Shown here: piece after piece, positions 52,669 through 62,860 of the stretch | Position numbering within the stretch: the first letter of the stretch is position 1 | Layout of the letters: each line of letters opens with the position of its first letter | Assembly (NCBI GenBank): GCA_902541315.1 | Contig: CACBQF010000003.1 | Span: 50,483-114,482, forward strand | DNA from: an uncultured Pelagibacteraceae bacterium | Lineage (GTDB): Bacteria; Pseudomonadota; Alphaproteobacteria; Pelagibacterales; Pelagibacteraceae | Reading direction: 5' to 3' | Length of the DNA stretch: 64,000 nt | Position numbers and translations under genes: made by a program | Notes under the pieces: generated by a model | What the model saw: the letters and a program-made list of their open reading frames with translations, nothing else | Told to the model about the DNA's origin: nothing | Databases searched by the model: none

Positions 52669-54222
52669 ATGTTAAATAAAAGAGCTGATAAATTAGAACT
52701 ACTAAGAATTGCTGAAGCAGTAGCTTTAGAAAAGGCCATAGACAAGGAACTGATTATCAATTCCATGGAAACTGGAATAGCTAAAGCTGCTAAATCAAAG
52801 TTCGGACAAGAAAATGAAATAAAAGTTTCTATTAACCGAGAGAATGGAGACATAGAAATTTTTAGAAAGTTAATAATTTCGGAAAATCCAGAAAATTCAA
52901 ATACAGAAATAAGACTGAAAGATGCTATTGTTTTAAATCAACAAAATAAAGACAAGAAAATTGGCGATGAAATTTTACAACCTCTTCCGGCATTTGACTT
53001 TGGAAGAATTGCTGCACAAACTGCAAAACAAGTTATAAGTTTTAATGTTCGTGAAGCAGAAAGAGAGCGGCAATTTAACGATTTCAAAGATAAAAAAGAT
53101 ACAATTTTAAGTGGAATAGTTAAAAGACTCGAATTTGGAAATGTTATTGTTGATTTAGGAAGAACTGAGGCGATAATTCAAAAAAATGAACTCATTCCTA
53201 GAGAAAATATAAAAGCTGGCGATAGAATAAAAGCTTATTGTTATGATGTTAGACGAGAAAATAAAGGACAGCAAATATTTTTATCCAGAGCTCATCCCAA
53301 ATTTATGGAGAAACTTTTTGTACAAGAAGTTCCAGAAATTTATGATGGTTTAATTGATATAAAATCATCATCAAGAGATCCAGGAAGTAGAGCGAAAATT
53401 TGTGTTAAAGGAATAGATACTTCTCTGGACCCTGTTGGTGCTTGTGTTGGAATGAGAGGTTCAAGAGTACAAGCTGTTGTTAATGAATTACAAGGTGAAA
53501 AAATAGATATTGTTAATTGGTCAGAAGATCCAGCAATTTTGGTCTCAAATGCCTTATCACCAGCTGAAGTTCAGAGAGTAAATGTTGATGTTGAAAGAAA
53601 AAAACTAGATGTAATTTTAACAGAAGATAACTTGAGTAAAGCAATAGGTCGTAGAGGTCAGAACGTTAGACTTGCCACAAAATTATTAAATTACGAGATT
53701 AATATAATGACTGATCAAGAGGACTCAGAAAGAAGACAACAAGAGTTTAAAGAAAAAACAGAAAATTTTGTGAAAAATTTGGAATTAGACGAAACACTAG
53801 GCCAATTACTTGTGGCTGAAGGTTTTTCAACTATCGATGATATTAAAGATAGTTCACTAGATAATTTTAAAAACATAGAGGGAATTGAGGAAGATACAGC
53901 TAAAGCTTTGATTGAAAGAGCAAAAGAGTTTTATAAAAAAGATCAAGAGGATATTTCACAAAGAATAAAAGATTTAGGTATTTCAGACGAGCTTGTTAAC
54001 TTAAAAGGTTTAACCCCAGGAATGTTATTAACTTTAGGTAAACAAAAGATTTTAAACTTAGAGGACTTTGCAGACCTGGCTTCCGATGAATTAACAGGTG
54101 GTTTTGATGTGGTTAAAGGTGAAAAAATAAGAATTCAAGGTTATCTTGAGGATTTTGCATTATCAAAAACTGAAGCGGATAACCTTATAATGTCTGCTAG
54201 AGATATTGTATACAAAGATTGA
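52669..54222 (+). CDS. nusA: Transcription termination/antitermination protein NusA
   Basis: S1/KH domains GACVGMRGSRVQAVVNELQGEKIDIV; start set to ATG 52669 after GGAG (track uses TTG 52654). Confidence 0.98.
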   Translation: MLNKRADKLELLRIAEAVALEKAIDKELIINSMETGIAKAAKSKFGQENEIKVSINRENGDIEIFRKLIISENPENSNTEIRLKDAIVLNQQNKDKKIGDEILQPLPAFDFGRIAAQTAKQVISFNVREAERERQFNDFKDKKDTILSGIVKRLEFGNVIVDLGRTEAIIQKNELIPRENIKAGDRIKAYCYDVRRENKGQQIFLSRAHPKFMEKLFVQEVPEIYDGLIDIKSSSRDPGSRAKICVKGIDTSLDPVGACVGMRGSRVQAVVNELQGEKIDIVNWSEDPAILVSNALSPAEVQRVNVDVERKKLDVILTEDNLSKAIGRRGQNVRLATKLLNYEINIMTDQEDSERRQQEFKEKTENFVKNLELDETLGQLLVAEGFSTIDDIKDSSLDNFKNIEGIEEDTAKALIERAKEFYKKDQEDISQRIKDLGISDELVNLKGLTPGMLLTLGKQKILNLEDFADLASDELTGGFDVVKGEKIRIQGYLEDFALSKTEADNLIMSARDIVYKD

Positions 54223-54232
54223 GAGATGAATA

Positions 54233-56449
54233 ATGGACAACAAAAAAACAAAATTAACAATTTCTGGTGGTTCAAAGAAATCATTCAAAGATATCAATGA
54301 TCAAAAAAATCAGGGAAAAAAAACAGTCATAATAAATAGACAGTCAATAAAATTTGCTGGAAAAAGTAACTACGCTAAGGCAAGTGGTTACAAAACTTCA
54401 TCAAATAATTTTAAAAAAGTAAGTAACTTTAAGACAAATTTAAAAGTTAATAATTCTAATTTAGGTATCAGTGATTTTGAAAAACGAAAGCTAGCAGAAC
54501 AAAGAGCAACAAAAAGATTTAAAAATGAAGATGATAAAGATAAAAAATCTAAGTTAGGTACCAAAAAAAGAGATATTAAATTAACAGTATCAAGGGCTTT
54601 AAGTGATGAAATAGAGACTAGAGAAAGGAGTTTAGCCTCTGTAAAAAGAGCAAGACAAAAAGAGCTTAAAAATGTCAACAAAGAAGATAACAAAGAAAAC
54701 CAAAAACCTATCAAAAGAAATATAAATATCCCTGAGGCTATAACGGTTAGGGAATTGGCTAACAAAATGGCAGAACAATCTAGTAATGTAATTAAACATT
54801 TATTTGGTATGGGGGTAACTGTAACTATTAATCAAACTTTAGCGGCGGATACTGCAGAGTATCTCGTGAGAGAATTTGGTCATAACCCAATACGTGAGGA
54901 AAAAGCCGAAGAAATAATTAAAAAAATTAAAGACTCACGGACTGAAAATTTAAAAAATAGAGCACCTATCATTACAGTAATGGGCCATGTTGATCATGGA
55001 AAAACTTCTGTTTTAGATGTTTTGAGAAGTGCTGACGTTGTCTCTGGAGAGTTTGGAGGAATAACACAACATATTGGAGCCTACCAAATTAAAAGTGGTG
55101 ATAATAAATTAACTTTTATTGATACACCTGGTCATGCTGCTTTTACTGAAATGCGTGCAAGAGGATCAAAACTAACCGATATTGTTGTTTTAGTTGTTGC
55201 TGCGGATGATGGAGTTAAACCACAAACAGTAGAGTCAATTAAACACGCTAGAGCTGCAAAAGTACCAATAGTAGTAGCAATAAATAAATGTGACTTGCCA
55301 GAAGCGGACCCGCAAAAAATAAAAAATCAATTATTAGAGCATGAATTGATATCAGAAGATTTGTCAGGTGACACTTTAATGGTTGAGATATCTGCCAAAA
55401 CAAAATTAAATTTAGATAAACTGCTTGAAGCAATAATTCTACAAGCTGAAATTTTAGATTTGAAAACTGACTTTGACACAAATGCAACAGGGGTAGTATT
55501 AGAATCTAAAATTGATACAGGAAGAGGTCCAGTCGCAAATATAATTGTTACAAGGGGCACATTAAGAAAGGGTGATTTTTTTGTAAGCGGGTTAAAGTGG
55601 GGAAAAATTAGAGCAATCATAAATGATAAAGGTGAAAATATCAATGAGGCAATGCCCTCAACCCCAGTAGAAATTTTAGGCATTAATGGTGCCGCTAAAT
55701 CAGGAGATGACTTTATTGTTCTAGATAATGAAAAAGCAGCAAAAACTCTAAGTGAGAATAGAACAGAGGAAAATAAAGATGTTAAAAATCCTCTTTCTTT
55801 TGCCACACAAGAATCTGCATTTTCAAATAAATTATCTCAAGATCTCAACTTGGTTATTAAATCAGATGTTCATGGTTCCTCAGAAGCTATCAAAAGTGCA
55901 ATTAATCAGATTAAACACGATGAGGTAAAACCTAAAATTATTTTAGCAGATATTGGTATGGTAACAGAAACCGATGTAACTTTAGCTAAAGCATCTAAAG
56001 CAGTGCTTATAGCATTCAATGTAAAACCAAGTAAGGAGGCAAAAAAACTTGCTGAGGATGAAAATATTAAAATATCATCTTACAATATAATATATGAAGT
56101 TTTAGATTTTGTTAAAAAAAGTATGTCGGGACTTCTAACACCTGATGTGAAAGAAAATATCACCGGTACTGCTCAAATTCTTGAAATTTTTAAAGTTTCT
56201 GGTGCTGGTAAAATTGCAGGCTCTAAAGTAACAGAGGGCGAAATTCTTGCTAATTCTAGCGTAAGAATTATTAGAGATGGTACGATTATTTATACTGGTA
56301 AAATAGTAACTATATTTAGAGAAAAAAACCAAGTAAAACAGGTAGATATCGGTCAGGAGTGTGGAATTGCTCTCAAGGACTACATGGATTTTCAAAAAAA
56401 TGATACAATCGAAGCTTTTAATGTTACATCTACAGAAAGATCAATATAA
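54233..56449 (+). CDS. infB: Translation initiation factor IF-2
   Basis: [33 protein letters not shown]. Confidence 0.99.
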   Translation: MDNKKTKLTISGGSKKSFKDINDQKNQGKKTVIINRQSIKFAGKSNYAKASGYKTSSNNFKKVSNFKTNLKVNNSNLGISDFEKRKLAEQRATKRFKNEDDKDKKSKLGTKKRDIKLTVSRALSDEIETRERSLASVKRARQKELKNVNKEDNKENQKPIKRNINIPEAITVRELANKMAEQSSNVIKHLFGMGVTVTINQTLAADTAEYLVREFGHNPIREEKAEEIIKKIKDSRTENLKNRAPIITVMGHVDHGKTSVLDVLRSADVVSGEFGGITQHIGAYQIKSGDNKLTFIDTPGHAAFTEMRARGSKLTDIVVLVVAADDGVKPQTVESIKHARAAKVPIVVAINKCDLPEADPQKIKNQLLEHELISEDLSGDTLMVEISAKTKLNLDKLLEAIILQAEILDLKTDFDTNATGVVLESKIDTGRGPVANIIVTRGTLRKGDFFVSGLKWGKIRAIINDKGENINEAMPSTPVEILGINGAAKSGDDFIVLDNEKAAKTLSENRTEENKDVKNPLSFATQESAFSNKLSQDLNLVIKSDVHGSSEAIKSAINQIKHDEVKPKIILADIGMVTETDVTLAKASKAVLIAFNVKPSKEAKKLAEDENIKISSYNIIYEVLDFVKKSMSGLLTPDVKENITGTAQILEIFKVSGAGKIAGSKVTEGEILANSSVRIIRDGTIIYTGKIVTIFREKNQVKQVDIGQECGIALKDYMDFQKNDTIEAFNVTSTERSI

Positions 56450-56817
56450 TGGCTGATAGAATAGGAAAACAATCTTCTCAAAGACAATTAAGAGTAGGTG
56501 AAATGATCAAACAATCTTTGAGTATGATTTTTATAAGGAATGAAGCTAAAATCCCAAATTTAGAAACAAATAACATAACGGTGACAGAAGTTAGAATGAG
56601 TCAAGATTTAAAAATAGCTAAAGCATATGTATTGCCATTAGGTGGTAAAGATGCTGATAAGACGATCCAAAAATTAAAAGAATATTCTTTTTTAATAAGA
56701 AAAATTTTGTCTCAAAAAATTATTGCAAAGTTTTTACCAAAAATTCTTTTTCGTAAAGACGAGTCTTTTGAATATGCAGAAAAAATTGAAAATTTAATTA
56801 AACAAACAAATAAGTAG
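56449..56817 (+). CDS. rbfA: Ribosome-binding factor A
   Basis: SQRQLRVGEMIKQSLSMI, VTEVRMSQDLKIAKAYV. Confidence 0.95.
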   Translation: MADRIGKQSSQRQLRVGEMIKQSLSMIFIRNEAKIPNLETNNITVTEVRMSQDLKIAKAYVLPLGGKDADKTIQKLKEYSFLIRKILSQKIIAKFLPKILFRKDESFEYAEKIENLIKQTNK

Positions 56818-56827
56818 GAAAATAAAT

Positions 56828-57076
56828 ATGAGCAAAAAATCAGCAGAATTAGCTATTCATGATAAGGATACAGGATCATCTGAGATTCAAATAGCTTTAT
56901 TAACAGAAAAAATTGAGAATTTATCTAAACACATTAAGCAGTTTAAAAAAGATAAACATTCCTCAGTTGGCTTACTAAAAGCAGTAAATAGAAGAAAAAA
57001 ATTGTTAGATTACCTTAAAAGGAATAAGGTTGATTCTTACAAAAATGTACTGTCGAAATTGAAATTGAGAAAGTAA
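56828..57076 (+). CDS. rpsO: 30S ribosomal protein S15
   Basis: DTGSSEIQIALLTEKIENLSKHIKQFKKDKHSSVGLLKAVNRRKKLLDYLK. Confidence 0.99.
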   Translation: MSKKSAELAIHDKDTGSSEIQIALLTEKIENLSKHIKQFKKDKHSSVGLLKAVNRRKKLLDYLKRNKVDSYKNVLSKLKLRK

Positions 57077-57096
57077 AAATCAAAATAGATAGAACT

Positions 57097-57136
57097 GAAT
57101 GAAACGAAACGAACGAAATGAAATGGAAATGAAATG
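57097..57136 (+). repeat. Purine-rich GAAAYG-type low-complexity repeat with several ATGs in pnp leader
   Basis: GAATGAAACGAAACGAACGAAATGAAATGGAAATGAAATG read directly; pnp ATG is the last one (57134). Confidence 0.8.
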
Positions 57137-59206
57137 TTTAAAGTATATAAGAAGGAAATTGAAGTAGCAGGAAAGAAGATAAGTTTAGAAACAGGAAAAA
57201 TAGCAAGACAAGCAGACGGTGCAATAATCGCAACATGTGGAGAAACAGTCGTTTTAGCAACAGTAGTTGGAGCAAAAAAAGTTAATCCTGATATTGACTA
57301 TTTCCCATTGTCTGTAAATTATCAGGAAAAATATTATGCCGCTGGAAAAATACCAGGTGGGTATTTTAAAAGAGAAGCAAGACCAACTGAGAGTGAAACA
57401 TTAATCTCTAGATTAATTGATAGACCAATCAGACCGTTATTTCCTGATGAATTTAAAAATGAAGTACAGCTGTTACCAACAGTAATTTCTTATGATAAAG
57501 AAAATGAAGCAGATATTTTATCGATCACAGCTTCATCAGCAGCTTTAGCTATATCAGGTATGCCATTCATGGGTCCCGTTGGAGCTTCCAGGGTTGGTTT
57601 TATTGAAGGAAAATATGTTTTAAATCCATCAAAAGCTGAGCTTGAAAAATCAAAATTAGACTTAGTTGTAGCAGGCACAAAAGATGCAGTGCTTATGGTT
57701 GAGTCTGAAGCGAGCGGTTTAACAGAGGATGAAATGTTAAATGCAGTCAAATTTGGTCATGAGGGTTTTGTTCCGGTTATAGAAATGATTGAGGAACTTG
57801 CGAAAGAATGTAGAAAACCAGAATGGACTATTGAAAAGAAAGACCTATCAGAGGTTAAGAAAAAACTTGAGGGGACTTTTACTGAGGATCTTAAAAAAGC
57901 TTTTGCAACAAGAGATAAGCAAGACAGATCAAATCAAATTTCTGAAATCACAGATAAAGCTAAAAAACTTTATGAAGAAAATGATAATTACACAGATCTT
58001 GATGTTAATTCTGAACTAAAAAAAATAGAAAAATCCATAGTTAGAACGGACATTCTAAAAAATAAAAATAGAATTGATGGTAGAGGATTATCTGATGTAA
58101 GGCCTATATCTTGTGAGGTTGGTATTCTACCAAGAACTCATGGTTCTGCACTATTTACTAGAGGTGAAACGCAGGCAATTGTGACAGCTACTTTAGGTAC
58201 ATCAGATGATGAACAAAGAATTGAAAGTTTAGATGGATTACAAAGAGAAAGATTCATGCTTCACTATAACTTTCCACCTTTTTCAGTTGGAGAAACAGGA
58301 AGAATTGGAACTGGTAGAAGAGAAATAGGTCATGGTAAATTAGCATGGAGAGCGATACATTCCTCATTGCCATCAAAAGATGCATTTCCATATACTTTTA
58401 GAGTAGTTTCTGAAATTACAGAATCTAACGGTTCATCTTCAATGGCTACTGTCTGTGGAACTTCATTAGCATTAATGGATGCGGGTGTGCCGATTAAAGA
58501 ACCTGTTGCAGGTATAGCAATGGGTTTAATCAAAGAGGGTAATGATTTTAGTGTTTTATCAGATATTTTAGGTGATGAAGATCATTTAGGTGACATGGAC
58601 TTTAAAGTCGCTGGAACTAAAGATGGAATTACTTCTCTTCAAATGGATATCAAAATTACAGGTATCACATTTGAAATTATGGAACAGGCATTAAGCCAAG
58701 CTAAAGATGGAAGAGTTCATATCTTGGGAGAAATGAATAAAGCGTTGTCAGCTTCAAGAGCAGATGTCGGAAAACACACTCCAAAAATGGAAAAAATTAA
58801 TGTTGATAAAAAAGACATTGCTGCAGTAATAGGAAAAGGTGGAGCAACTATTAGAGAGATTGTTGAAAAATCAGGTGCCAAAGTTGATGTAAATGATGAA
58901 GGTACAGTAACGGTTGCTGCTCCTGATGAAGATTCTAGAAACGTTGCTATGCAAATGATCAAAGACATCACTGCTAAAGCCGAATTAAATAAAATTTATT
59001 CAGGTAAAGTAATGAAGATTATGGAATTTGGTGCATTTGTTAATTTTTTAGGTAAACAAGATGGCCTTGTTCATATTTCTGAACTAGCAGACAAAAGAGT
59101 GGCTAAAGTAACTGACGTTGTAAAAGAGGGGGACGAAGTAAAAGTTAAAGTGATCGGTTTTGATAGAGGTAAAGTTAAACTTTCTATGAAACAAGTTACT
59201 GAATAA
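57134..59206 (+). CDS. pnp: Polyribonucleotide nucleotidyltransferase
   Basis: RNase PH repeats, KH ([12 protein letters not shown]) and S1 domains. Confidence 0.99.
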   Translation: MFKVYKKEIEVAGKKISLETGKIARQADGAIIATCGETVVLATVVGAKKVNPDIDYFPLSVNYQEKYYAAGKIPGGYFKREARPTESETLISRLIDRPIRPLFPDEFKNEVQLLPTVISYDKENEADILSITASSAALAISGMPFMGPVGASRVGFIEGKYVLNPSKAELEKSKLDLVVAGTKDAVLMVESEASGLTEDEMLNAVKFGHEGFVPVIEMIEELAKECRKPEWTIEKKDLSEVKKKLEGTFTEDLKKAFATRDKQDRSNQISEITDKAKKLYEENDNYTDLDVNSELKKIEKSIVRTDILKNKNRIDGRGLSDVRPISCEVGILPRTHGSALFTRGETQAIVTATLGTSDDEQRIESLDGLQRERFMLHYNFPPFSVGETGRIGTGRREIGHGKLAWRAIHSSLPSKDAFPYTFRVVSEITESNGSSSMATVCGTSLALMDAGVPIKEPVAGIAMGLIKEGNDFSVLSDILGDEDHLGDMDFKVAGTKDGITSLQMDIKITGITFEIMEQALSQAKDGRVHILGEMNKALSASRADVGKHTPKMEKINVDKKDIAAVIGKGGATIREIVEKSGAKVDVNDEGTVTVAAPDEDSRNVAMQMIKDITAKAELNKIYSGKVMKIMEFGAFVNFLGKQDGLVHISELADKRVAKVTDVVKEGDEVKVKVIGFDRGKVKLSMKQVTE

Positions 59207-59210
59207 AACA

Positions 59211-59363
59211 ATGTTTTATCTAACCAAGATTAAAGAAAGTTTACTTAAAAAAAAATATGGAAAGTATATTATGATAGGTGGATTCACTTTTTTTTTGCTC
59301 AAAGGTTTAATTTGGCTGGGTATTTTTACAGTTGTAGGTTTGGGACTTTTTAATTCTTTTTAG
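59211..59363 (+). CDS. Small (50 aa) membrane protein, not in ORF track
   Basis: MFYLTKIKESLLKKKYGKYIMIGGFTFFLLKGLIWLGIFTVVGLGLFNSF; 4 nt after pnp stop; stop overlaps convergent stop. Confidence 0.55.
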   Translation: MFYLTKIKESLLKKKYGKYIMIGGFTFFLLKGLIWLGIFTVVGLGLFNSF

Positions 59364-59749
59364 ATTAAAATAATCACTAAGAATATTATTTGTATAAAAT
59401 TAATCATAACAGAAATAAAATGTGAATATTTGAATTTGTTATCTTGGTTTTTATCTCTATACTTATTTATTAATGGCATCAATATATAATTTAATAAAGC
59501 AAATAGAAATGTTACCGCCAATATTAGATAGAAATTTAAAGAAAAAGTTTCTTGAACTATGAAAAATATTAAAATAAAAAAACTAATAATTAAGTTTACA
59601 GTATAGTAATAAGGAAATATTTTTCTGATAAATTTTCTAGCATTCTCCTCATATAAAACAGTAAAAGTTATTGGTGCAACAACAAAAGAAAAGAAGAGCA
59701 TAATACCTAATATTATACTTGTAAGATAATTACTTAGTTGACTTAACAT
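59360..59749 (-). CDS. DUF4149/TMEM205-like membrane protein
   Basis: Four-TM layout, FFSFVVAPITFTVL, LINKYRDKNQD..KFKYSHFISVMINFIQII. Confidence 0.72.
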   Translation of the reverse strand: MLSQLSNYLTSIILGIMLFFSFVVAPITFTVLYEENARKFIRKIFPYYYTVNLIISFFILIFFIVQETFSLNFYLILAVTFLFALLNYILMPLINKYRDKNQDNKFKYSHFISVMINFIQIIFLVIILI

Positions 59750-59777
59750 TTTAAATGACTACCTCAAAAATCTTAAA

Positions 59778-60470
59778 CTAATTAATTTTTTTTTGAAATA
59801 ATTTGAAAATTATTAAAACGACAATTTTCAAAATAATTTTAAAGTTTAGTTTACTTTTATTGAACTTTCTTTGTCCAAAATTGATTTTGTAATCTAAAAC
59901 TTTAATGTTATTGTAAGAAAAAATTATATCAAATAAAATTTTAAAACCTGAATTGTAAAGTTTATTCTTAGATCGTAAAAATATTTCTTTTTTTAAAATA
60001 AAAAAACCACTCATAGGATCATTAGTTTTTTTAACAAAAAAAATACGGTTTATAAGAAAAATAATCAATTTTGATAAAAGTTTGCGTGTAAAACTTAAGC
60101 TATTATCCTCAGAAAATTCTCTTATACCAACAAGAACATCTGGTTTTTCTTTTTTATAAATACTAATCATTTTTTTTAAACAACTAGGTTTGTGTTGTAG
60201 ATCTCCATCCATAATAATAATATTATTATTTTTACTTTTTTTAATTCCTTCAACACAAGATTTGCTTAAATCTTTTTCTTTTTTTCTTATAATAAAATTT
60301 ACATTTTTAGATTTTATTGATTTTAAAATATTTAAAGTATTATCTGAGGAGTTATCATCAACAAATATTATTTCATACACAACTTTTTTTAAATTTTTTT
60401 TTAGCAAATAGGTTAATTTAAGGATACTCTCTGACTCATTTAATATAGGAATGATTATTGAAAATTTCAT
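59778..60470 (-). CDS. Family 2 glycosyltransferase, polyprenol-phosphate mannosyltransferase-like
   Basis: FSIIIPILNESESI, EIIFVDDNSSDNT, IIMDGDLQHKP, NDPMSGFFILKK. Confidence 0.92.
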   Translation of the reverse strand: MKFSIIIPILNESESILKLTYLLKKNLKKVVYEIIFVDDNSSDNTLNILKSIKSKNVNFIIRKKEKDLSKSCVEGIKKSKNNNIIIMDGDLQHKPSCLKKMISIYKKEKPDVLVGIREFSEDNSLSFTRKLLSKLIIFLINRIFFVKKTNDPMSGFFILKKEIFLRSKNKLYNSGFKILFDIIFSYNNIKVLDYKINFGQRKFNKSKLNFKIILKIVVLIIFKLFQKKIN

Positions 60471-60533
60471 TAATAAATTATTATAAAAAATTTTTAATTG
60501 TAATTACAATATTATATTTTTGTGATTAAACTT

Positions 60534-62054
60534 ATGATAAGAAAAATCGAAATTACTCTATTATTCTTAATAATAATTTTTTTCTCTATTTTTATTTTTT
60601 TACATCTAAACCCTTTAACCAACTGGTATGAGGGAAACATAGAAAATTTATATTTTATATATAATAGTATTTTATCTAGTCTTAAAATTAAGCCTGTTGT
60701 AATAGATTATCCGGGTACACCGTCATTCATAATCAATGGCTTTGCGTACAATATCTTTCTAGGAGAATTTTCTAGTATTTCTGAGATTAGTGATCAGTAT
60801 CAAATTGACAATTATTTAAATTATACTTTAAAAATTAATAAATACATACAACTGATATATTTATCCCTATATTTTGTTTTTATTTTTAAAATTTTAAATG
60901 AATTTAATACAAACAACATATACTCCAACTTTTTACTAACCGTTGCTTTAATATTTTCCCCTCCTATGATTGAAAATTTCCAATTATCAAGGATAGAAAA
61001 TGATGCATTGTTCTTTTTGTCGATTGGAATTTATTTTTTTATAAGATTTATTAAAACAAATAGTTCAATAAATTTTTTTTTATTTAATATTTTTTTCATT
61101 TTAATGCTTTTAACTAAAGTTTTATATGTTTTTACTATTTATTTATTAATTATAATATTATTTTTTTTTAAAAAAGAAAAAATACTGAATTATTTTAATA
61201 AACTAAATTTTTTTTCTATACTAATATTAATAAATATTTTTTTGTTTTTTTCTTTGTATGGAATTCAAATTTTTCTTAATAAGTTTTACTTTATTAGTAT
61301 TATCTTCAGTTTAGTAACCTATGGATTGGTTGTATCTTCTCTTATCTACTCTTTTTTCATATTGAAAATAGACTTAAAAAAATTATTTCTTTGCTCATTG
61401 TGTTCATCAATAGCGATTATTTTTTTATTTTATTTAACTAATTCAAATTTTTCCCATTTATATTATGTAATATTTCCTTTTGATTTGTTAAAACAACATT
61501 TAAGGGGTGCTTATTCTCTAGATGCAAATTTTATTGAACAAATAATTCTTATAATTAAGAAAATTTATTTAAATTTCTCAGAGTTTAAAATATATTTATA
61601 TGAGGTATTTATTTTAATTTCATTCCTCATAACTTTTTTGATTAATTTTAAATTAAATTTAATTAATTTTTTTTTGGTTTCTTTGTATTTTTTATTTAAA
61701 ATTATTTTTAATATTAAGTATTACCTTTACTATGATAGTATTACTTTCCTATTGTTAACAATACTATTTTCTAATTTATTTATTAATAATATCAAATTAA
61801 AACATTTCTTAACATTTTGTATTTTAATAATCTCTATATATTCGACTCACAAAATAATAATATATGATGATTTACAAATTAATAACAAAGTAAAATCGAA
61901 TGAGATAATAAAAAATTTCTGTAGATATTCTTTAATTACAGAGGAAGAGTTTAATAAACTAGATGTTGATGATCCTGAAAATTATGCGTTATATCACACA
62001 AAAAATTTAATGACTTATAAAAGTGTTAAACAGATTTGTTTTAACAAAATATAA
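60534..62054 (+). CDS. Multi-TM membrane protein, possible GT-C glycosyltransferase
   Basis: About 10+ hydrophobic segments; luminal loop with VIDYPGTPSFIINGF; start set to ATG 60534 (track uses GTG 60522). Confidence 0.55.
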   Translation: MIRKIEITLLFLIIIFFSIFIFLHLNPLTNWYEGNIENLYFIYNSILSSLKIKPVVIDYPGTPSFIINGFAYNIFLGEFSSISEISDQYQIDNYLNYTLKINKYIQLIYLSLYFVFIFKILNEFNTNNIYSNFLLTVALIFSPPMIENFQLSRIENDALFFLSIGIYFFIRFIKTNSSINFFLFNIFFILMLLTKVLYVFTIYLLIIILFFFKKEKILNYFNKLNFFSILILINIFLFFSLYGIQIFLNKFYFISIIFSLVTYGLVVSSLIYSFFILKIDLKKLFLCSLCSSIAIIFLFYLTNSNFSHLYYVIFPFDLLKQHLRGAYSLDANFIEQIILIIKKIYLNFSEFKIYLYEVFILISFLITFLINFKLNLINFFLVSLYFLFKIIFNIKYYLYYDSITFLLLTILFSNLFINNIKLKHFLTFCILIISIYSTHKIIIYDDLQINNKVKSNEIIKNFCRYSLITEEEFNKLDVDDPENYALYHTKNLMTYKSVKQICFNKI

Positions 62055-62069
62055 GTTTAATTTATAAAA

Positions 62070-62858
62070 TTATTTTGAAATGTTTTTAGGATCAGGCATC
62101 CCAACTTTATTATAACCAGCATCTACGTAGTGAATTTCGCCAGTAACACCATTTGCAAGATCACTTAGAAGATATAATGCTGAATTTCCAACATCATTTA
62201 TATCTACATTTCTTTTGAGAAATGAATGATCTTCATTCCACTTATATAAAAATTTTGCATCCCCAATAGCAGAAGCAGCTAATGTTTTAATAGGTCCAGC
62301 ACTTATCGCATTAACTCTCATGCCTTTAGCACCCAAATCTCTTGCTAAATATTTAACACTAGATTCTAATGCTGATTTGCAAACACCCATTACATTATAA
62401 TTTGGAATAGCTTTAGTAGATTCGTAAGTTAAAGTAAGAAGACTTCCACTTTTTTTCATCACCTTTGATGCTTCTTTTGCAACTTCAGTAAATGAAAAAC
62501 ATGAAATTAACATACTTCTTAAGAAGTTTTCTCTACTTGTATTTAAATATTCACCTGATAATTCTGATTTGTCTGAAAATGCAACCGCATGAACTACAAA
62601 ATCAATTTCACCCCATTTAGATTTAATATCCTCAAATAATTTTACTACCTCTTCTTTTTTTTCAACATCACAGCTAAAAGTTACTTTTGAATTCAATTTT
62701 TCAGCTAAAGGGAGCACTCTTTTTTTAAGAGCATCACCTAAATACGTGAATGCTAATTCAGCTCCAGCCTCTGAAAGTTTTTGAGAGATACCCCAAGCAA
62801 TAGATCTTTCGTTAGCAACTCCCATAATTAATCCTTTTTTACCTTTCATTAAGCCCAT
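62070..62858 (-). CDS. fabI: Enoyl-ACP reductase (NADH)
   Basis: MKGKKGLIMGVANERSIAWGI, TYESTKAIPNYNVMGVCKSALE. Confidence 0.97.
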   Translation of the reverse strand: MGLMKGKKGLIMGVANERSIAWGISQKLSEAGAELAFTYLGDALKKRVLPLAEKLNSKVTFSCDVEKKEEVVKLFEDIKSKWGEIDFVVHAVAFSDKSELSGEYLNTSRENFLRSMLISCFSFTEVAKEASKVMKKSGSLLTLTYESTKAIPNYNVMGVCKSALESSVKYLARDLGAKGMRVNAISAGPIKTLAASAIGDAKFLYKWNEDHSFLKRNVDINDVGNSALYLLSDLANGVTGEIHYVDAGYNKVGMPDPKNISK

Positions 62859-62860
62859 GA

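Noticed and set aside
55248-56395. Minus-strand ORFs opposite infB
   Set aside because: Antisense shadows with no motif or plausible initiation region.
57789-58019. Plus-strand 76-aa ORF inside pnp in another frame
   Set aside because: Lys/Leu/Arg-rich off-frame reading of pnp, no independent evidence.
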